A DNA stretch of 64,000 nt from a virus, in the IMG/VR virus record IMGVR_UViG_3300018080_000148, positions 1 through 64,000 of that record, one strand, 5' to 3'. The first letter of the stretch is position 1. Each line of letters starts with the position of its first letter. Both the position numbers and the translations under genes were made by a program. The notes under the pieces were generated by a model. It was given only the letters and a program-made list of their open reading frames with translations, was not told the DNA's origin and did not search any database. Shown here in pieces: positions 16,181-24,474 of the stretch.

Positions 16181-18197
16181 CCTCGGCACACACCTCTTCA
16201 GCTTTTTCCTTCTTGTACCCCAGAGCCTTCTGAACCCCCGCAATGTTCTGCCCAATATCTTGCAGGTCTCGGAATCCGGCTTTCCAGAGTTTTTCTGCTC
16301 GCACTTTGCCAATGTTGGGAATCTGGCAGAAATGGACCAGTTCTTTGCGGACACCGTATGCCACCCGCAACTGTAGGGTGCGAAGCCAATCTTTACGTCC
16401 CCACTTGCCCGTCATGCTATCCAAAGCCGTCAACACCGCATTGGTGCGTGGGAAGTCAAACTGAATGTTCCTTGCAAGTCCCGCAAAAACACTAGGATTC
16501 ATCCCACGAAGCAATGTGAAGTAAGCATAGGCCGCTTTAATGACCGGCTCCTTGGGCGGGTTGCTCTTGGCATAACTCTGCACTTTGGCAGCAAAGGTCG
16601 CCATCTCCTCCCTTTCCAGGCGACTAACAATCCCACCCTTCCAAGTATCAACGTTGGCCAACGCCATTGAAGTGAAAATGTCGTTCTCATAAAGCCCGCT
16701 ATCAAAAAGGATTTTAAAATTACGTTTCAGGTCGGCGACATCAAACGGAGAGTAATAAAACATACTGGAAATGACGCCGACAGTAGAACACTTGTATTCA
16801 CCATCCTCTTCGTAGACTGCACCATACTTGAGAAGGAGATCCAGAGTGCTCTCCACAATCTCGTCTTCCAGATCATTCGCCTGCCAATGTGCCAAGCTCT
16901 TCTCATACCAATTGTGAATATCTTCTTTGGTCTTAACGCCACCATGGTGAATTTCGCTCACCAAATGAAAAGCCAAGGTTTTGTAATGAGGACGCTCCTC
17001 ATTGCCGGTGTATGCCAGAAGAGTAGATTCGATGTTCCTCTTCTTGCCAATGCGCTCGTAATGAAGCAACTCTTCCGATTGTGGAAGAAGAACGTACACA
17101 TCGCCACGAGGGTCCAATCCCACACGACCTGCACGGCCCGCCATCTGCCAAATGTCATAAGACTCAACAAGATCCAGACCACGGTGAACGCCCAAAATGA
17201 TTACTCTGCGGGCTGGCATATTCAAACCCCAAGCCAACGTACTCGTAGCCACAATCACCCTCATCTCCGGATCTTCCCTGAAAGCCTTCTCGACCTTATG
17301 TCGCTTAGTCTTTTCCAGGTCGGCATTGTGGTACTCGCATTTAATCCCGGCTTCTACCAACCATTTTTTCATCAACTGGCCGGTTCGCTTGGTATGAACG
17401 AAGATCAAGAACTTATCATCTGGATATTCATTTACAATCTGCAACGCCGCATTGACCTTCTCCATTTCCTTCTCGTCATAACTGCCCTTGTCGTAATAAA
17501 TCTCGTAGTGCATCCCCAGGGGACACGGGCGGAACTTGGAATTGATTAAGAAGGTGTCCTTTTGCGTCAGACTGTAAGATACCCACTCAGCCAATTCCCT
17601 GACGTTGGGCATGGTAGCCGACAAGAAAACAATGCGTGCATCTGGAGCGATCTGGCTAAACTTCATCAACCCTACTTCGAGATGATCGCCACGACCAGGA
17701 ACCGTAAGCAAGTGAGCTTCATCCACCACTAGAGTGCCCACATCCTTCAGCCACGTGTTGTTCTCCGACTTGTAGTTTCGACATCGGCTATTCAGCATTT
17801 CCGATGTCATGAGGATCTGATTGGCTGCCTCCAACTCTTTACGACGATTGGGCGTCAACCTGTAATCCCCCGTGCAAATCGACAAGCCCAAATCATGAAA
17901 ATGGTGGTTCTTATCCGTCCAATCGTCGATCTTTTCTTTTGCCAGCGCCCGCAAGGGTGCGAGATACATGGCCTTGCCGCCACGGACTCTACACTCATGA
18001 GACATCATCATCTCCGCACACACCGTCTTTCCGGCTGAAGTGGCGGCAGCAATAATGGCGTTGGCGTCTTTGTCGTGTATCTCAAGAACACGACTCTGGA
18101 CGGGGTTGAAAGTCTTGAAGGGGAATTTGGCATACTTCGGAAACTCAGAAGTGGGAACCAAGTTGGTTTGATCGGGCAGCAATTGTACTGGTGGCAT
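16149..18197 (-). CDS. SF2 helicase, Hel308/Ski2-like
   Basis: A 682-aa ATP-dependent helicase. Walker A is ATSAGKT (52-58), the DEAH box is at 159-162, motif III is LSATMPN, and motif VI is QMAGRAGR. The C-terminus ends with a helix-hairpin-helix (IPNIGKVRAEKLW), as in Hel308. Family knowledge: Hel308-type enzymes unwind forked DNA during repair. The type is best known from archaea and eukaryotes. GGGAG precedes ATG 18197. Its 3' end overlaps the Cys-rich gene. Confidence 0.85.
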   Translation of the reverse strand: MPPVQLLPDQTNLVPTSEFPKYAKFPFKTFNPVQSRVLEIHDKDANAIIAAATSAGKTVCAEMMMSHECRVRGGKAMYLAPLRALAKEKIDDWTDKNHHFHDLGLSICTGDYRLTPNRRKELEAANQILMTSEMLNSRCRNYKSENNTWLKDVGTLVVDEAHLLTVPGRGDHLEVGLMKFSQIAPDARIVFLSATMPNVRELAEWVSYSLTQKDTFLINSKFRPCPLGMHYEIYYDKGSYDEKEMEKVNAALQIVNEYPDDKFLIFVHTKRTGQLMKKWLVEAGIKCEYHNADLEKTKRHKVEKAFREDPEMRVIVATSTLAWGLNMPARRVIILGVHRGLDLVESYDIWQMAGRAGRVGLDPRGDVYVLLPQSEELLHYERIGKKRNIESTLLAYTGNEERPHYKTLAFHLVSEIHHGGVKTKEDIHNWYEKSLAHWQANDLEDEIVESTLDLLLKYGAVYEEDGEYKCSTVGVISSMFYYSPFDVADLKRNFKILFDSGLYENDIFTSMALANVDTWKGGIVSRLEREEMATFAAKVQSYAKSNPPKEPVIKAAYAYFTLLRGMNPSVFAGLARNIQFDFPRTNAVLTALDSMTGKWGRKDWLRTLQLRVAYGVRKELVHFCQIPNIGKVRAEKLWKAGFRDLQDIGQNIAGVQKALGYKKEKAEEVCAEARKVALVSSV

Positions 18198-18218
18198 TGA
18201 TTTCTCCCTAAAGACAGA

Positions 18219-18276
18219 TGGCGTGCGAGCCGAGGAATAAAATTCTTGGTGATGAAATATCGAGGCTCACACGCCA
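18219..18276. repeat. Long inverted repeat in gap before the helicase
   Basis: 13-nt arms (18219-18231 and 18264-18276) match with one mismatch around a 32-nt loop that contains its own small GAAT/ATTC hairpin. No U-run follows. It may be an attenuator or RNA-processing site in the leader of the helicase mRNA. Confidence 0.4.
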
Positions 18277-18297
18277 CCCTATATATGCAAACAGGAA

Positions 18298-18555
18298 CTA
18301 TCCCCCCTTCTTTCCAAATCGAGCCTCTTGTTCGGTCTTCACAGCGGCGTCGATTTTCTCCACCATGTCAAACCATTCCGAGCCACTGTTGGCATTGGAA
18401 AGCCATTTATCGATGTCGTGATCTTTGGAGAGTATCCTGGCAACGTCGGCGATGTCTCCGCTAAGCCGTTGCTTGAATCGCCCGCCCAGGAATGAAAGAT
18501 CTTCGTCAGAAAGCTTTCTCACATACTCGGTTACAATAACATCATCCTTTTTCAT
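18298..18555 (-). CDS. Small hypothetical protein, 85 aa
   Basis: A charged helical protein (KLSDEDLSFLGGRFKQRL in the first half) with no known motif. It starts 17 nt from the divergent 18573 gene and lies upstream of the helicase on the same strand. Confidence 0.6.
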   Translation of the reverse strand: MKKDDVIVTEYVRKLSDEDLSFLGGRFKQRLSGDIADVARILSKDHDIDKWLSNANSGSEWFDMVEKIDAAVKTEQEARFGKKGG

Positions 18556-18572
18556 CGTCCTATACCTCTATC

Positions 18573-18884
18573 ATGCGAGTAAAGGTTGATAACAGCAAAC
18601 TTGAAAAGCTACTTGCAACTCACTGGACTGAATTCTTGAGCGTCCGTGATGTACGCAACTTCTGCGCTGAAGTAGCCACCTTACATTTCGATTTGCATCC
18701 CCACTGTCAAATTCGGCAAATGTCCGTTTCGAGATTTGAGTTCCGCAAAAGTGCCGCAGATTTTATCTTATGGATAGACGTTACTATATCGCAACCCGAC
18801 AAACAAATCAAGGCGACTATTGAATGTTCATTCTCGTTGACAGGAGAATTGCTTTATGAAAACCATGCGCTAAATGATGTCTAG
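18573..18884 (+). CDS. Small hypothetical protein, 103 aa
   Basis: Starts at ATG 18573 without a clear ribosome site; TATACC lies 6 nt upstream. Mixed alpha/beta composition, no motif recognised. The end overlaps the convergent 18870-19148 gene by 15 nt. Could be a leaderless late gene like others in this window. Confidence 0.5.
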   Translation: MRVKVDNSKLEKLLATHWTEFLSVRDVRNFCAEVATLHFDLHPHCQIRQMSVSRFEFRKSAADFILWIDVTISQPDKQIKATIECSFSLTGELLYENHALNDV

Positions 18885-19148
18885 CGCTAATCCCTCCTCG
18901 TCTTCTCCCATGAAAACTAATTTGTCATCCGGGCAAGTGACGCCCACGTTGTATGTGTCAATGTACGTTGTTCGTTCATCCTGTGATGTCTGGACCCAAC
19001 AGTAATCGTCGCAGAGTTCCTTTCCACGCTTTCCTAGCTGTGTGATGCCTAGCGTAAGAACTGTTCCACCTGGAAGGGCCAATTGGATTTCTCCAAATTT
19101 TAGCAAGTGTGTGATGAGCAGATATTGGATTTTATCTTTCTTTGTCAT
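18870..19148 (-). CDS. Small hypothetical protein, 92 aa
   Basis: An AGGAGG-type site lies before ATG 19148. Predominantly beta-like (LALPGGTVLTLGITQLG, TTYIDTYNVGVTC). No recognised family. Convergent overlap of 15 nt with the 18573 gene. Confidence 0.6.
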   Translation of the reverse strand: MTKKDKIQYLLITHLLKFGEIQLALPGGTVLTLGITQLGKRGKELCDDYCWVQTSQDERTTYIDTYNVGVTCPDDKLVFMGEDEEGLALDII

Positions 19149-19205
19149 GGCATCGTCCTCCTATTAGGAATACAAAATATTTATCCTTAATAGGCGACAG
19201 GATGC

Positions 19206-19661
19206 TCAAATCAAATTTATTTGGTCTTGTTGCATGTAGGCGTACTCGAAACCCTCAAAACTACACATTTCAGTTTTTACCTCATAGGGTGATGGCATGG
19301 GCTTCCCCTCCTCGTCCACACACACCGTCCAACAATACACCTTTCGATTTGACTTGGGTATTTCCACTAGAGATAAATAACTACTGCCCAAGAATTTCTG
19401 GGCAATTTTCACAACGAGAGAAAACGGCAAGAAAGGCATGTCGTGGCCAAACACCTGTACCGTCTCTAGAAAGTGGCCATCATAGTCTGCTTTGCTGTAG
19501 TAAATTACAACATTGTAGCCATCCACCACCGTCTCAGCGACCTTCAATATGTGAATGTCGTCTTCAATGCGAGGATCATTCCTGGGGTAATTGTACGGCA
19601 CCAGCCTATCACCCAAGACTCTTTGCCTCTCAATTAAGTTGTCGAAATCTTCTACGTACAT
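19206..19661 (-). CDS. Hypothetical protein, 151 aa
   Basis: The frame could begin at GTG 19676, but ATG 19661 has GAGG 9 nt upstream and is preferred. The protein is beta-rich and aromatic, with no recognised motif. It lies 31 nt downstream of the amidoligase gene on the same strand. Confidence 0.55.
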   Translation of the reverse strand: MYVEDFDNLIERQRVLGDRLVPYNYPRNDPRIEDDIHILKVAETVVDGYNVVIYYSKADYDGHFLETVQVFGHDMPFLPFSLVVKIAQKFLGSSYLSLVEIPKSNRKVYCWTVCVDEEGKPMPSPYEVKTEMCSFEGFEYAYMQQDQINLI

Positions 19662-19691
19662 GTATGTTCGCCTCACACAGTTATATACTCA

Positions 19692-20738
19692 TTAAGACTT
19701 GTATTCGCTCCCATACATTGCATTCTCATCATTCGGCCACAAATATCTTTCCATGTCATCGCCATCCAAGCCCGCCGCTCGGATTGCCATCTCTAACTGT
19801 TCAATCGAAACCCGTCTGGCCTCCTGAGACCAAATCCCATCAGCCGGTGCTAATAAATTCTTCCTCAGCCTAGCCAAAAACCAATTGCGGGTCTGTTCCA
19901 TCCCTTTGGACATGCAACCCTCAGTAAACCCGAGCAGTTCCATTACATCCGCTAAATCAAGCCACAATAAACCCGTCCATTTATCTCCTCTTCTATACTT
20001 CTCTGGATAGGGGCGGTCCTTCGTCCGCTCCACAAAATGAAGCAGCAATTTAATCCAATTTTTTACCAAATAGGCGTCCAGACACCCTTCTGCCCCCATG
20101 GGCCTAAACTCCAACGTCCTGCGATCCCCAATAGTCACCCACTGGTACGTGTTGGCCGTATAATACTTGTCACTCAAAAAACCAATCAAGTTGCCGGGCG
20201 AAGGAAGCCGCTCGTGCGAAAAAAACTGGCTCTGGCCAATGCATTGGCAGTAACGATTTCTCTTCCTTGGAAAAGGCACAGAATCGAGAAAAATAGGCTC
20301 GCACTTGATCCAATGCGCCAGCACAGAACCCATCTGCAAATCATTCAGATCCCGCACCTCGGCGTGGAGGTGGAAAGAACAATCCTCTCCCACCTCTACT
20401 TGAGTATCTCGACCCAACAAATCAACCACCTGACAAATCCTTTTCAAGCCATACCAGCCCTGCGACACAGGCGAACATATCTCTATGCCACAACTCGCAT
20501 CCGTTTTGACGACCCAGTTTGGATTGTTCTGCGAAGCACGCACACGCCACCTGTTAATTGTTACCTTTTCACCAAGAAAATCTGCAAGGAGGTTGCCTAC
20601 ATAATGTATTCCTTGAGGAAGTTCCCTCCTCGCCAACGGATTTTCCCTGAAATTCCGCCTGTCAAATGAATTTAACTCAATCTCGGTTCCAAAACGACGA
20701 TTGTACCGGAATGTTAAAACGTCTTCGGGAGAGTCCAT
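19692..20738 (-). CDS. Putative amidoligase (ATP-grasp-like)
   Basis: The N-terminal RFGTEIELNSF (15-25), WVVKTDASCGIEICSPVS (about 74-91) and CSFHLHAEV (about 119-127) match the pattern of the putative amidoligase family (COOH-NH2 ligases). The family is inferred from structure to make amide bonds in peptides or cell-wall components. Length of 348 aa fits. No partner gene such as a GAT-like amidotransferase is beside it. Only weak ribosome-site bases precede the ATG. Confidence 0.65.
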   Translation of the reverse strand: MDSPEDVLTFRYNRRFGTEIELNSFDRRNFRENPLARRELPQGIHYVGNLLADFLGEKVTINRWRVRASQNNPNWVVKTDASCGIEICSPVSQGWYGLKRICQVVDLLGRDTQVEVGEDCSFHLHAEVRDLNDLQMGSVLAHWIKCEPIFLDSVPFPRKRNRYCQCIGQSQFFSHERLPSPGNLIGFLSDKYYTANTYQWVTIGDRRTLEFRPMGAEGCLDAYLVKNWIKLLLHFVERTKDRPYPEKYRRGDKWTGLLWLDLADVMELLGFTEGCMSKGMEQTRNWFLARLRKNLLAPADGIWSQEARRVSIEQLEMAIRAAGLDGDDMERYLWPNDENAMYGSEYKS

Positions 20739-20752
20739 TTATTAACCAATCA

Positions 20753-20781
20753 TTGACTTGACCTACCTCATAGATTATAAA
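20753..20781 (+). promoter_or_regulatory. Sigma70-type promoter for the 20803 gene
   Basis: TTGACT (20753-20758), 17-nt spacer, TATAAA (20776-20781), in the divergent gap. This is the closest match to the bacterial consensus in the window and suggests early transcription by host RNA polymerase. Confidence 0.65.
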
Positions 20782-20802
20782 GATAAATAGGAGACGTTGC
20801 CA

Positions 20803-21288
20803 ATGCCAAGAAAGAAGAATTACAAGTGCCTCCTCGTCAAAACCAAGGACAGGAGAAGCTTCTTCACCCACGAGAAAAATCTTCCTGAATTAGTAGAGTT
20901 TTCGAAAACGTTTGGAGCAGAAATATCTGTTGTCCAAGTTAAAGAAGCAGAAGTTCTCGATCTAGTCGGACTGGGCACAGCCATTTGCGATGCCGTCTAT
21001 GCGCCTAAGGCCCAACCCGACTACGAAATTATCGAAACCAAAATCCCCACACGAACCAAAAGACGGTCTCGTATCCTTAAGACTTCTCAAAAAATTCGTG
21101 AATTCATACGAGAGAAATTCTACAGTGGTGAAGTGGTGTCCCTCCAATCCTTGAAGAAGAGGTTCAAGCGATACCGACTCACCTCGGCTTGCTTGTGTAA
21201 CCATTTGAGAATCGTCCGAGAAGAACTAGAGTCCGAAGGACATTACGTCGAAAAAGTGGGCGGCGGGAAATACCAACTCCATAAATGA
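20803..21288 (+). CDS. Hypothetical protein with winged-helix-like C-terminus
   Basis: ATG 20803 is preferred over an in-frame TTG six bases earlier because AGGAG lies 9 nt before it. The N-terminal 80 aa are of unknown fold. The basic C-terminal half (KIREFIREKF through LCNHLRIVREEL to GGGKYQL) reads like a winged helix ending in a beta-wing. It may be a transcriptional regulator, expressed early given its promoter. Confidence 0.6.
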   Translation: MPRKKNYKCLLVKTKDRRSFFTHEKNLPELVEFSKTFGAEISVVQVKEAEVLDLVGLGTAICDAVYAPKAQPDYEIIETKIPTRTKRRSRILKTSQKIREFIREKFYSGEVVSLQSLKKRFKRYRLTSACLCNHLRIVREELESEGHYVEKVGGGKYQLHK

Positions 21289-21292
21289 AAAA

Positions 21293-21319
21293 AGCCCACC
21301 GGCCTTGGGCCGGTGGGCT
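21293..21319 (-). terminator. Rho-independent terminator after recA
   Basis: 12-bp perfect stem (21293-21304 with 21308-21319), TTG loop, six T on the minus strand. It also ends the convergent plus-strand gene. Confidence 0.85.
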
Positions 21320-21335
21320 CCTTCAACACCATCAC

Positions 21336-22775
21336 TCACTCGCCTTCGCTCAACATTTCGTCCAACGGATTTGCGATCTCTTCATCGCCACCTTCCACGG
21401 GGACATTTTGTGTAGTGTCACTCGTGGACAACTCGATGGCTGCGCCGTAAACGTTCAAGTAATCCACCGCCTCTTGTTCCGTCTCGGCATCAATGATGGC
21501 CGGGCACTTTTGGACCAGTTCAGCAGGAATATCATTCCTCACTTCTGAGGACTTGAACTTGATCTCGCTGTCACCACACCAAGGCTCCAACACCTTGTAA
21601 TTGCCAGACGATACCTTCTCAACACGACCTGCGGCCATCATCACTGACAAAAGGCCACCCAGCGGGTTTACACCTTTGTCGAAATACAGTTGCACTTCGG
21701 ACGTGTTCAAGAACGGTGTGAAACATCGACTCTTGGTGTTGCGGAAACGTAAATTCACACCCAGGGATTTACTGGTGTGTTTGCTGGTGCGCTTCTTATC
21801 TTCCTTCGCTTCAATCTTGGCACCCGCCGCCGTTCTCACTCGACAAGAACAGTAAAACTCCAACGCCTTGCCGCCGCCAGCCCCCGTCTCATCGGAACCA
21901 AACTGCACGCCGATCTTTTGGCGAAGCTGGTTGATGATAAACAGGGTGGCATTGTTCTCGCTCAAGAAGGGGTTGAGTTTGCGGAGGGCATCACCTGCGG
22001 CTCGGGCACGTTCGCCCGGCTTCTCCAGGGAGCCCACGATCTTCTTGAACTGCTCCTTGGTGTAGGTCTCAGGCAGATCCGTTTCTTTCCATTCACGCTC
22101 GGTTGGTGTTACACCAATCGAATCCCACATGAAACAAATGGGTGTATCAGTCCCGTAATGGGCACGAATTTTATTCGTGAGGTTGGTGATCTTGGTCACC
22201 ACCTGCTCGATGCTGATCGGCTCAGCTACCACCAGCTTGCTGGTGTCCACGTGGGCTGCGGTTTCGGCAAAGACCGGGTTGGATGCTCGTTCGCAATCCA
22301 ACATCACGGCAATCCCACCCATTCGCTGGGTAGCGCCCAAAACCGTCAATCCCAACAGCGACTTGCCGCCAGCGGGCGGACCATACACTTCGGTAATCTT
22401 ACCACCGGGCACACCGCCCCCGATAAACTTGCCGCTGCAAATATAGTTCAATGCTAGGTTGCCGGTGTCAATGAAATATTGACTTTTCCCCACGTCCTGT
22501 AGCATCTTAACGCCAGCACTCTTCTCTAACTCGTCGAAGAATGCATCCACCTTCTTTTTCCTCGCCATAACCTCATAGCTCCCATATTTATCATGCTTTT
22601 CATGTTCGATCCTCTGAAATATGTCTCTCTCCTGCTCAAGCCACTCCGAGTGGAATTCACGAGGAGACAGTTCCCTTTTGAGCCTCAGCCAAACACTGAT
22701 TCGCTCCCTGGCCAAACACACCCCATACCAATACTCTTCATTCTTTTCATGCTCATGTATCCAGTAATTTTTCAT
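21336..22775 (-). CDS. RecA/UvsX-like recombinase with N-terminal extension
   Basis: Walker A GPPAGGKS (about 132-139), Walker B-like ICFMWDSIG and loop residues FIINQLRQK define RecA. It forms filaments on ssDNA and drives recombination-dependent replication and repair. The start is ATG 22775, preceded by AAGGAGG, giving 479 aa. About 69 charged helical residues precede the usual RecA start at MARKKK (22568). An internal start there, with GGGAG 10 nt upstream, is possible and would give two isoforms. The tail is acidic. Confidence 0.85.
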   Translation of the reverse strand: MKNYWIHEHEKNEEYWYGVCLARERISVWLRLKRELSPREFHSEWLEQERDIFQRIEHEKHDKYGSYEVMARKKKVDAFFDELEKSAGVKMLQDVGKSQYFIDTGNLALNYICSGKFIGGGVPGGKITEVYGPPAGGKSLLGLTVLGATQRMGGIAVMLDCERASNPVFAETAAHVDTSKLVVAEPISIEQVVTKITNLTNKIRAHYGTDTPICFMWDSIGVTPTEREWKETDLPETYTKEQFKKIVGSLEKPGERARAAGDALRKLNPFLSENNATLFIINQLRQKIGVQFGSDETGAGGGKALEFYCSCRVRTAAGAKIEAKEDKKRTSKHTSKSLGVNLRFRNTKSRCFTPFLNTSEVQLYFDKGVNPLGGLLSVMMAAGRVEKVSSGNYKVLEPWCGDSEIKFKSSEVRNDIPAELVQKCPAIIDAETEQEAVDYLNVYGAAIELSTSDTTQNVPVEGGDEEIANPLDEMLSEGE

Positions 22776-22814
22776 GTGCCTCCTTAGATGTAACTCCCTC
22801 CAAAAGAACAAAAA

Positions 22815-22842
22815 ACAAGCCGGGCCATTTGGCCCGGCTTGT
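22815..22842 (-). terminator. Rho-independent terminator after ssDNA-binding protein gene
   Basis: 12-bp perfect stem (22815-22826 with 22831-22842), ATTT loop, followed on the minus strand by six T. Separates the SSB gene from recA. Confidence 0.85.
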
Positions 22843-22856
22843 CGAAGGAGCGACGA

Positions 22857-23849
22857 CTACTCAATGTCGATGCCCTGGATTTGGGCCATAAAGTCGTCTT
22901 CGGATAGCGGCTTGCTTTCACTCACTTCCGGTTCCGCCTTGGCCTCGGGAGCAGCCTCGGGGGCGGGCTCTTCGGCCTTGGTGGTGGTGGTCACGGTGAC
23001 GGTGGCTTCGACTTCGGAACCGCTGTCTTCCTGGGTAGCACTGCCACCTTGGAATTCGGTCGGGTCGAATTCGGAATCCTCGTCCTTCTCCAGACCGAGG
23101 TGAACCTTCAACTGGTGCTTCAGCGGCTCGTATTCGAGCAAGCCGTTTTCACGCAAAGCAGCCAAGTCGTGGAGGTTGGCCAGCCATTCCTTGACCTGAT
23201 CGGGGTCGCCGAGCGGCGACACGTCGAGGAACTTGGAATCGCTGTAGTTCGGGTAAGCTTCTCGACCACTCTGACGCATCGTCTTGATGATCTTGAAGTC
23301 CCGACCGGTCTTCAGGTCGGTCACGTCACCCAACGGATCTTCGTTCAACTCCTTGTCACCCACGATGGCGGTGATGATTCTCTTGTGAAGCGTCTTGCCG
23401 ACGCTGAGAATCTTCGGGCCGACGTTTGTCTCGACCTCGCCGTTGGAGTTGACTTGTTGTCGAACAAGCACGTTGTAGTAGTAACGCTCAATCGGCTTGA
23501 TGGCTCTGGCGTTGTTTTGCGTTTGCTCAGCCAGATCCGGAGCCTGCTTTTCAGACTCCTGCCACAACCAATTGTAGTAACGACAGACGGGGCAGTCACC
23601 CATCCAACGCTTGTCTTCAAGCTGCTTGAGGCACTGATAGTTGCGCCCGTTCAGCTTGTGGACTCGTGTGGACTGGTAAAAGGGAGGCTTCTCCCGATTG
23701 AATGTCCCCTTGGGGGCGGGCGGCAGCAGTCTGACGACCACCACGCCGTTACCATCCGGCATCTTGACGAAGTTGTTCAGGAAACCGGCACCGGGCTGAG
23801 TGTTCAGCCGTTCGTTTTCTTGGATCAGTTCTTGAATGTCTAATCCCAT
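22857..23849 (-). CDS. ssDNA-binding protein, T4 gp32-like
   Basis: A 330-aa protein. The central zinc module (HKLNGRNYQC...CPVC, about 64-91) and the following aromatic core match gp32. The C-terminal 90 residues are Glu/Ala/Pro-rich and acidic, the partner-binding tail typical of SSBs. It coats ssDNA at the replication fork and works with RecA/UvsX, whose gene follows after a terminator. The leader carries a short tandem repeat that could be an autoregulatory site. Confidence 0.85.
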   Translation of the reverse strand: MGLDIQELIQENERLNTQPGAGFLNNFVKMPDGNGVVVVRLLPPAPKGTFNREKPPFYQSTRVHKLNGRNYQCLKQLEDKRWMGDCPVCRYYNWLWQESEKQAPDLAEQTQNNARAIKPIERYYYNVLVRQQVNSNGEVETNVGPKILSVGKTLHKRIITAIVGDKELNEDPLGDVTDLKTGRDFKIIKTMRQSGREAYPNYSDSKFLDVSPLGDPDQVKEWLANLHDLAALRENGLLEYEPLKHQLKVHLGLEKDEDSEFDPTEFQGGSATQEDSGSEVEATVTVTTTTKAEEPAPEAAPEAKAEPEVSESKPLSEDDFMAQIQGIDIE

Positions 23850-23870
23850 ACTCTCATCTCCTCATTCAGT

Positions 23871-23890
23871 TACAGAAAGTTACAGAAAGT
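23871..23890 (-). repeat. Tandem 10-nt repeat in the SSB leader
   Basis: TACAGAAAGT occurs twice back to back, about 21 nt upstream of the SSB start, in an unstructured A/T-rich stretch. T4 gp32 represses its own mRNA by binding an unstructured leader (established); a similar role here is inference. Confidence 0.35.
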
Positions 23891-23951
23891 TAAACAGTTA
23901 TGCAAAGGTATGATCGGCTTTTATGGTTCCAAATTTTCCAAAATCCGAAAA

Positions 23952-24461
23952 TTATTTTTCCTCCTCTTCTTTTCGGATGTCTTCCCGTACTTGCATGATT
24001 ACCTCGCCGAGCCAATTCTTACCTCTCCACTTACTCTTATCATGCGCTCGGGGGTCGTCCTCACCGAGGGCGATTCCCCAAATATCATCGTAAGGACTGG
24101 CCTCGACTATAGTCTTCTCGCCAGTTTCCATCAAGACCAACTTCATGCCTTCATTTTGAGTGAACTTAGCGTAATTCGCCTTGTACACAACATTCCAACA
24201 GTAAGGTTTTCCATTGTCTTGAATTTCTTCCCATTTGGCCTTATTAAAGCCACGAACCCTGCGACCCCAACTCTTTTGGGTCTTGGGGTCATATGCTTGC
24301 ATGATTTTCGCTTCGGCCTGCTTATCGCCGAATAATCTGGCCTTTTCCGCCATCATATACTGCTCGTTGCAGTTGTAAGTTACCCCATCGATCTCAATGT
24401 CAACATGGTTCCACTGCGAGAAAGGCCCGCCCCAAAACAAATGAAATTGTTCCTCCGACAT
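23952..24461 (-). CDS. NADAR-family protein (YbiA-like N-glycosidase / ADP-ribose remover)
   Basis: A 169-aa protein with FWGGPFSQW, NEQYMMAEKA, DPKTQKSWGRRVRGF, the VEASPYDDIWGIAL block and GKNWLGEVIMQVR. Together these match the NADAR family closely end to end. Family knowledge: NADAR proteins cleave N-glycosidic bonds, and some remove ADP-ribose from guanine in DNA. In a phage it could undo host ADP-ribosylation defence or salvage metabolites. AAGGA lies 8 nt before ATG 24461; the J-domain gene diverges 13 nt away. Confidence 0.85.
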   Translation of the reverse strand: MSEEQFHLFWGGPFSQWNHVDIEIDGVTYNCNEQYMMAEKARLFGDKQAEAKIMQAYDPKTQKSWGRRVRGFNKAKWEEIQDNGKPYCWNVVYKANYAKFTQNEGMKLVLMETGEKTIVEASPYDDIWGIALGEDDPRAHDKSKWRGKNWLGEVIMQVREDIRKEEEEK

Positions 24462-24463
24462 GC

Positions 24464-24469
24464 TAAATA
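24464..24469 (+). promoter_or_regulatory. Late-promoter-like TAAATA box, 5 nt before ATG
   Basis: TAAATA, then five bases, then ATG 24475 of the J-domain protein. No ribosome site, so a leaderless mRNA is implied. Confidence 0.5.
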
Positions 24470-24474
24470 TCCTT

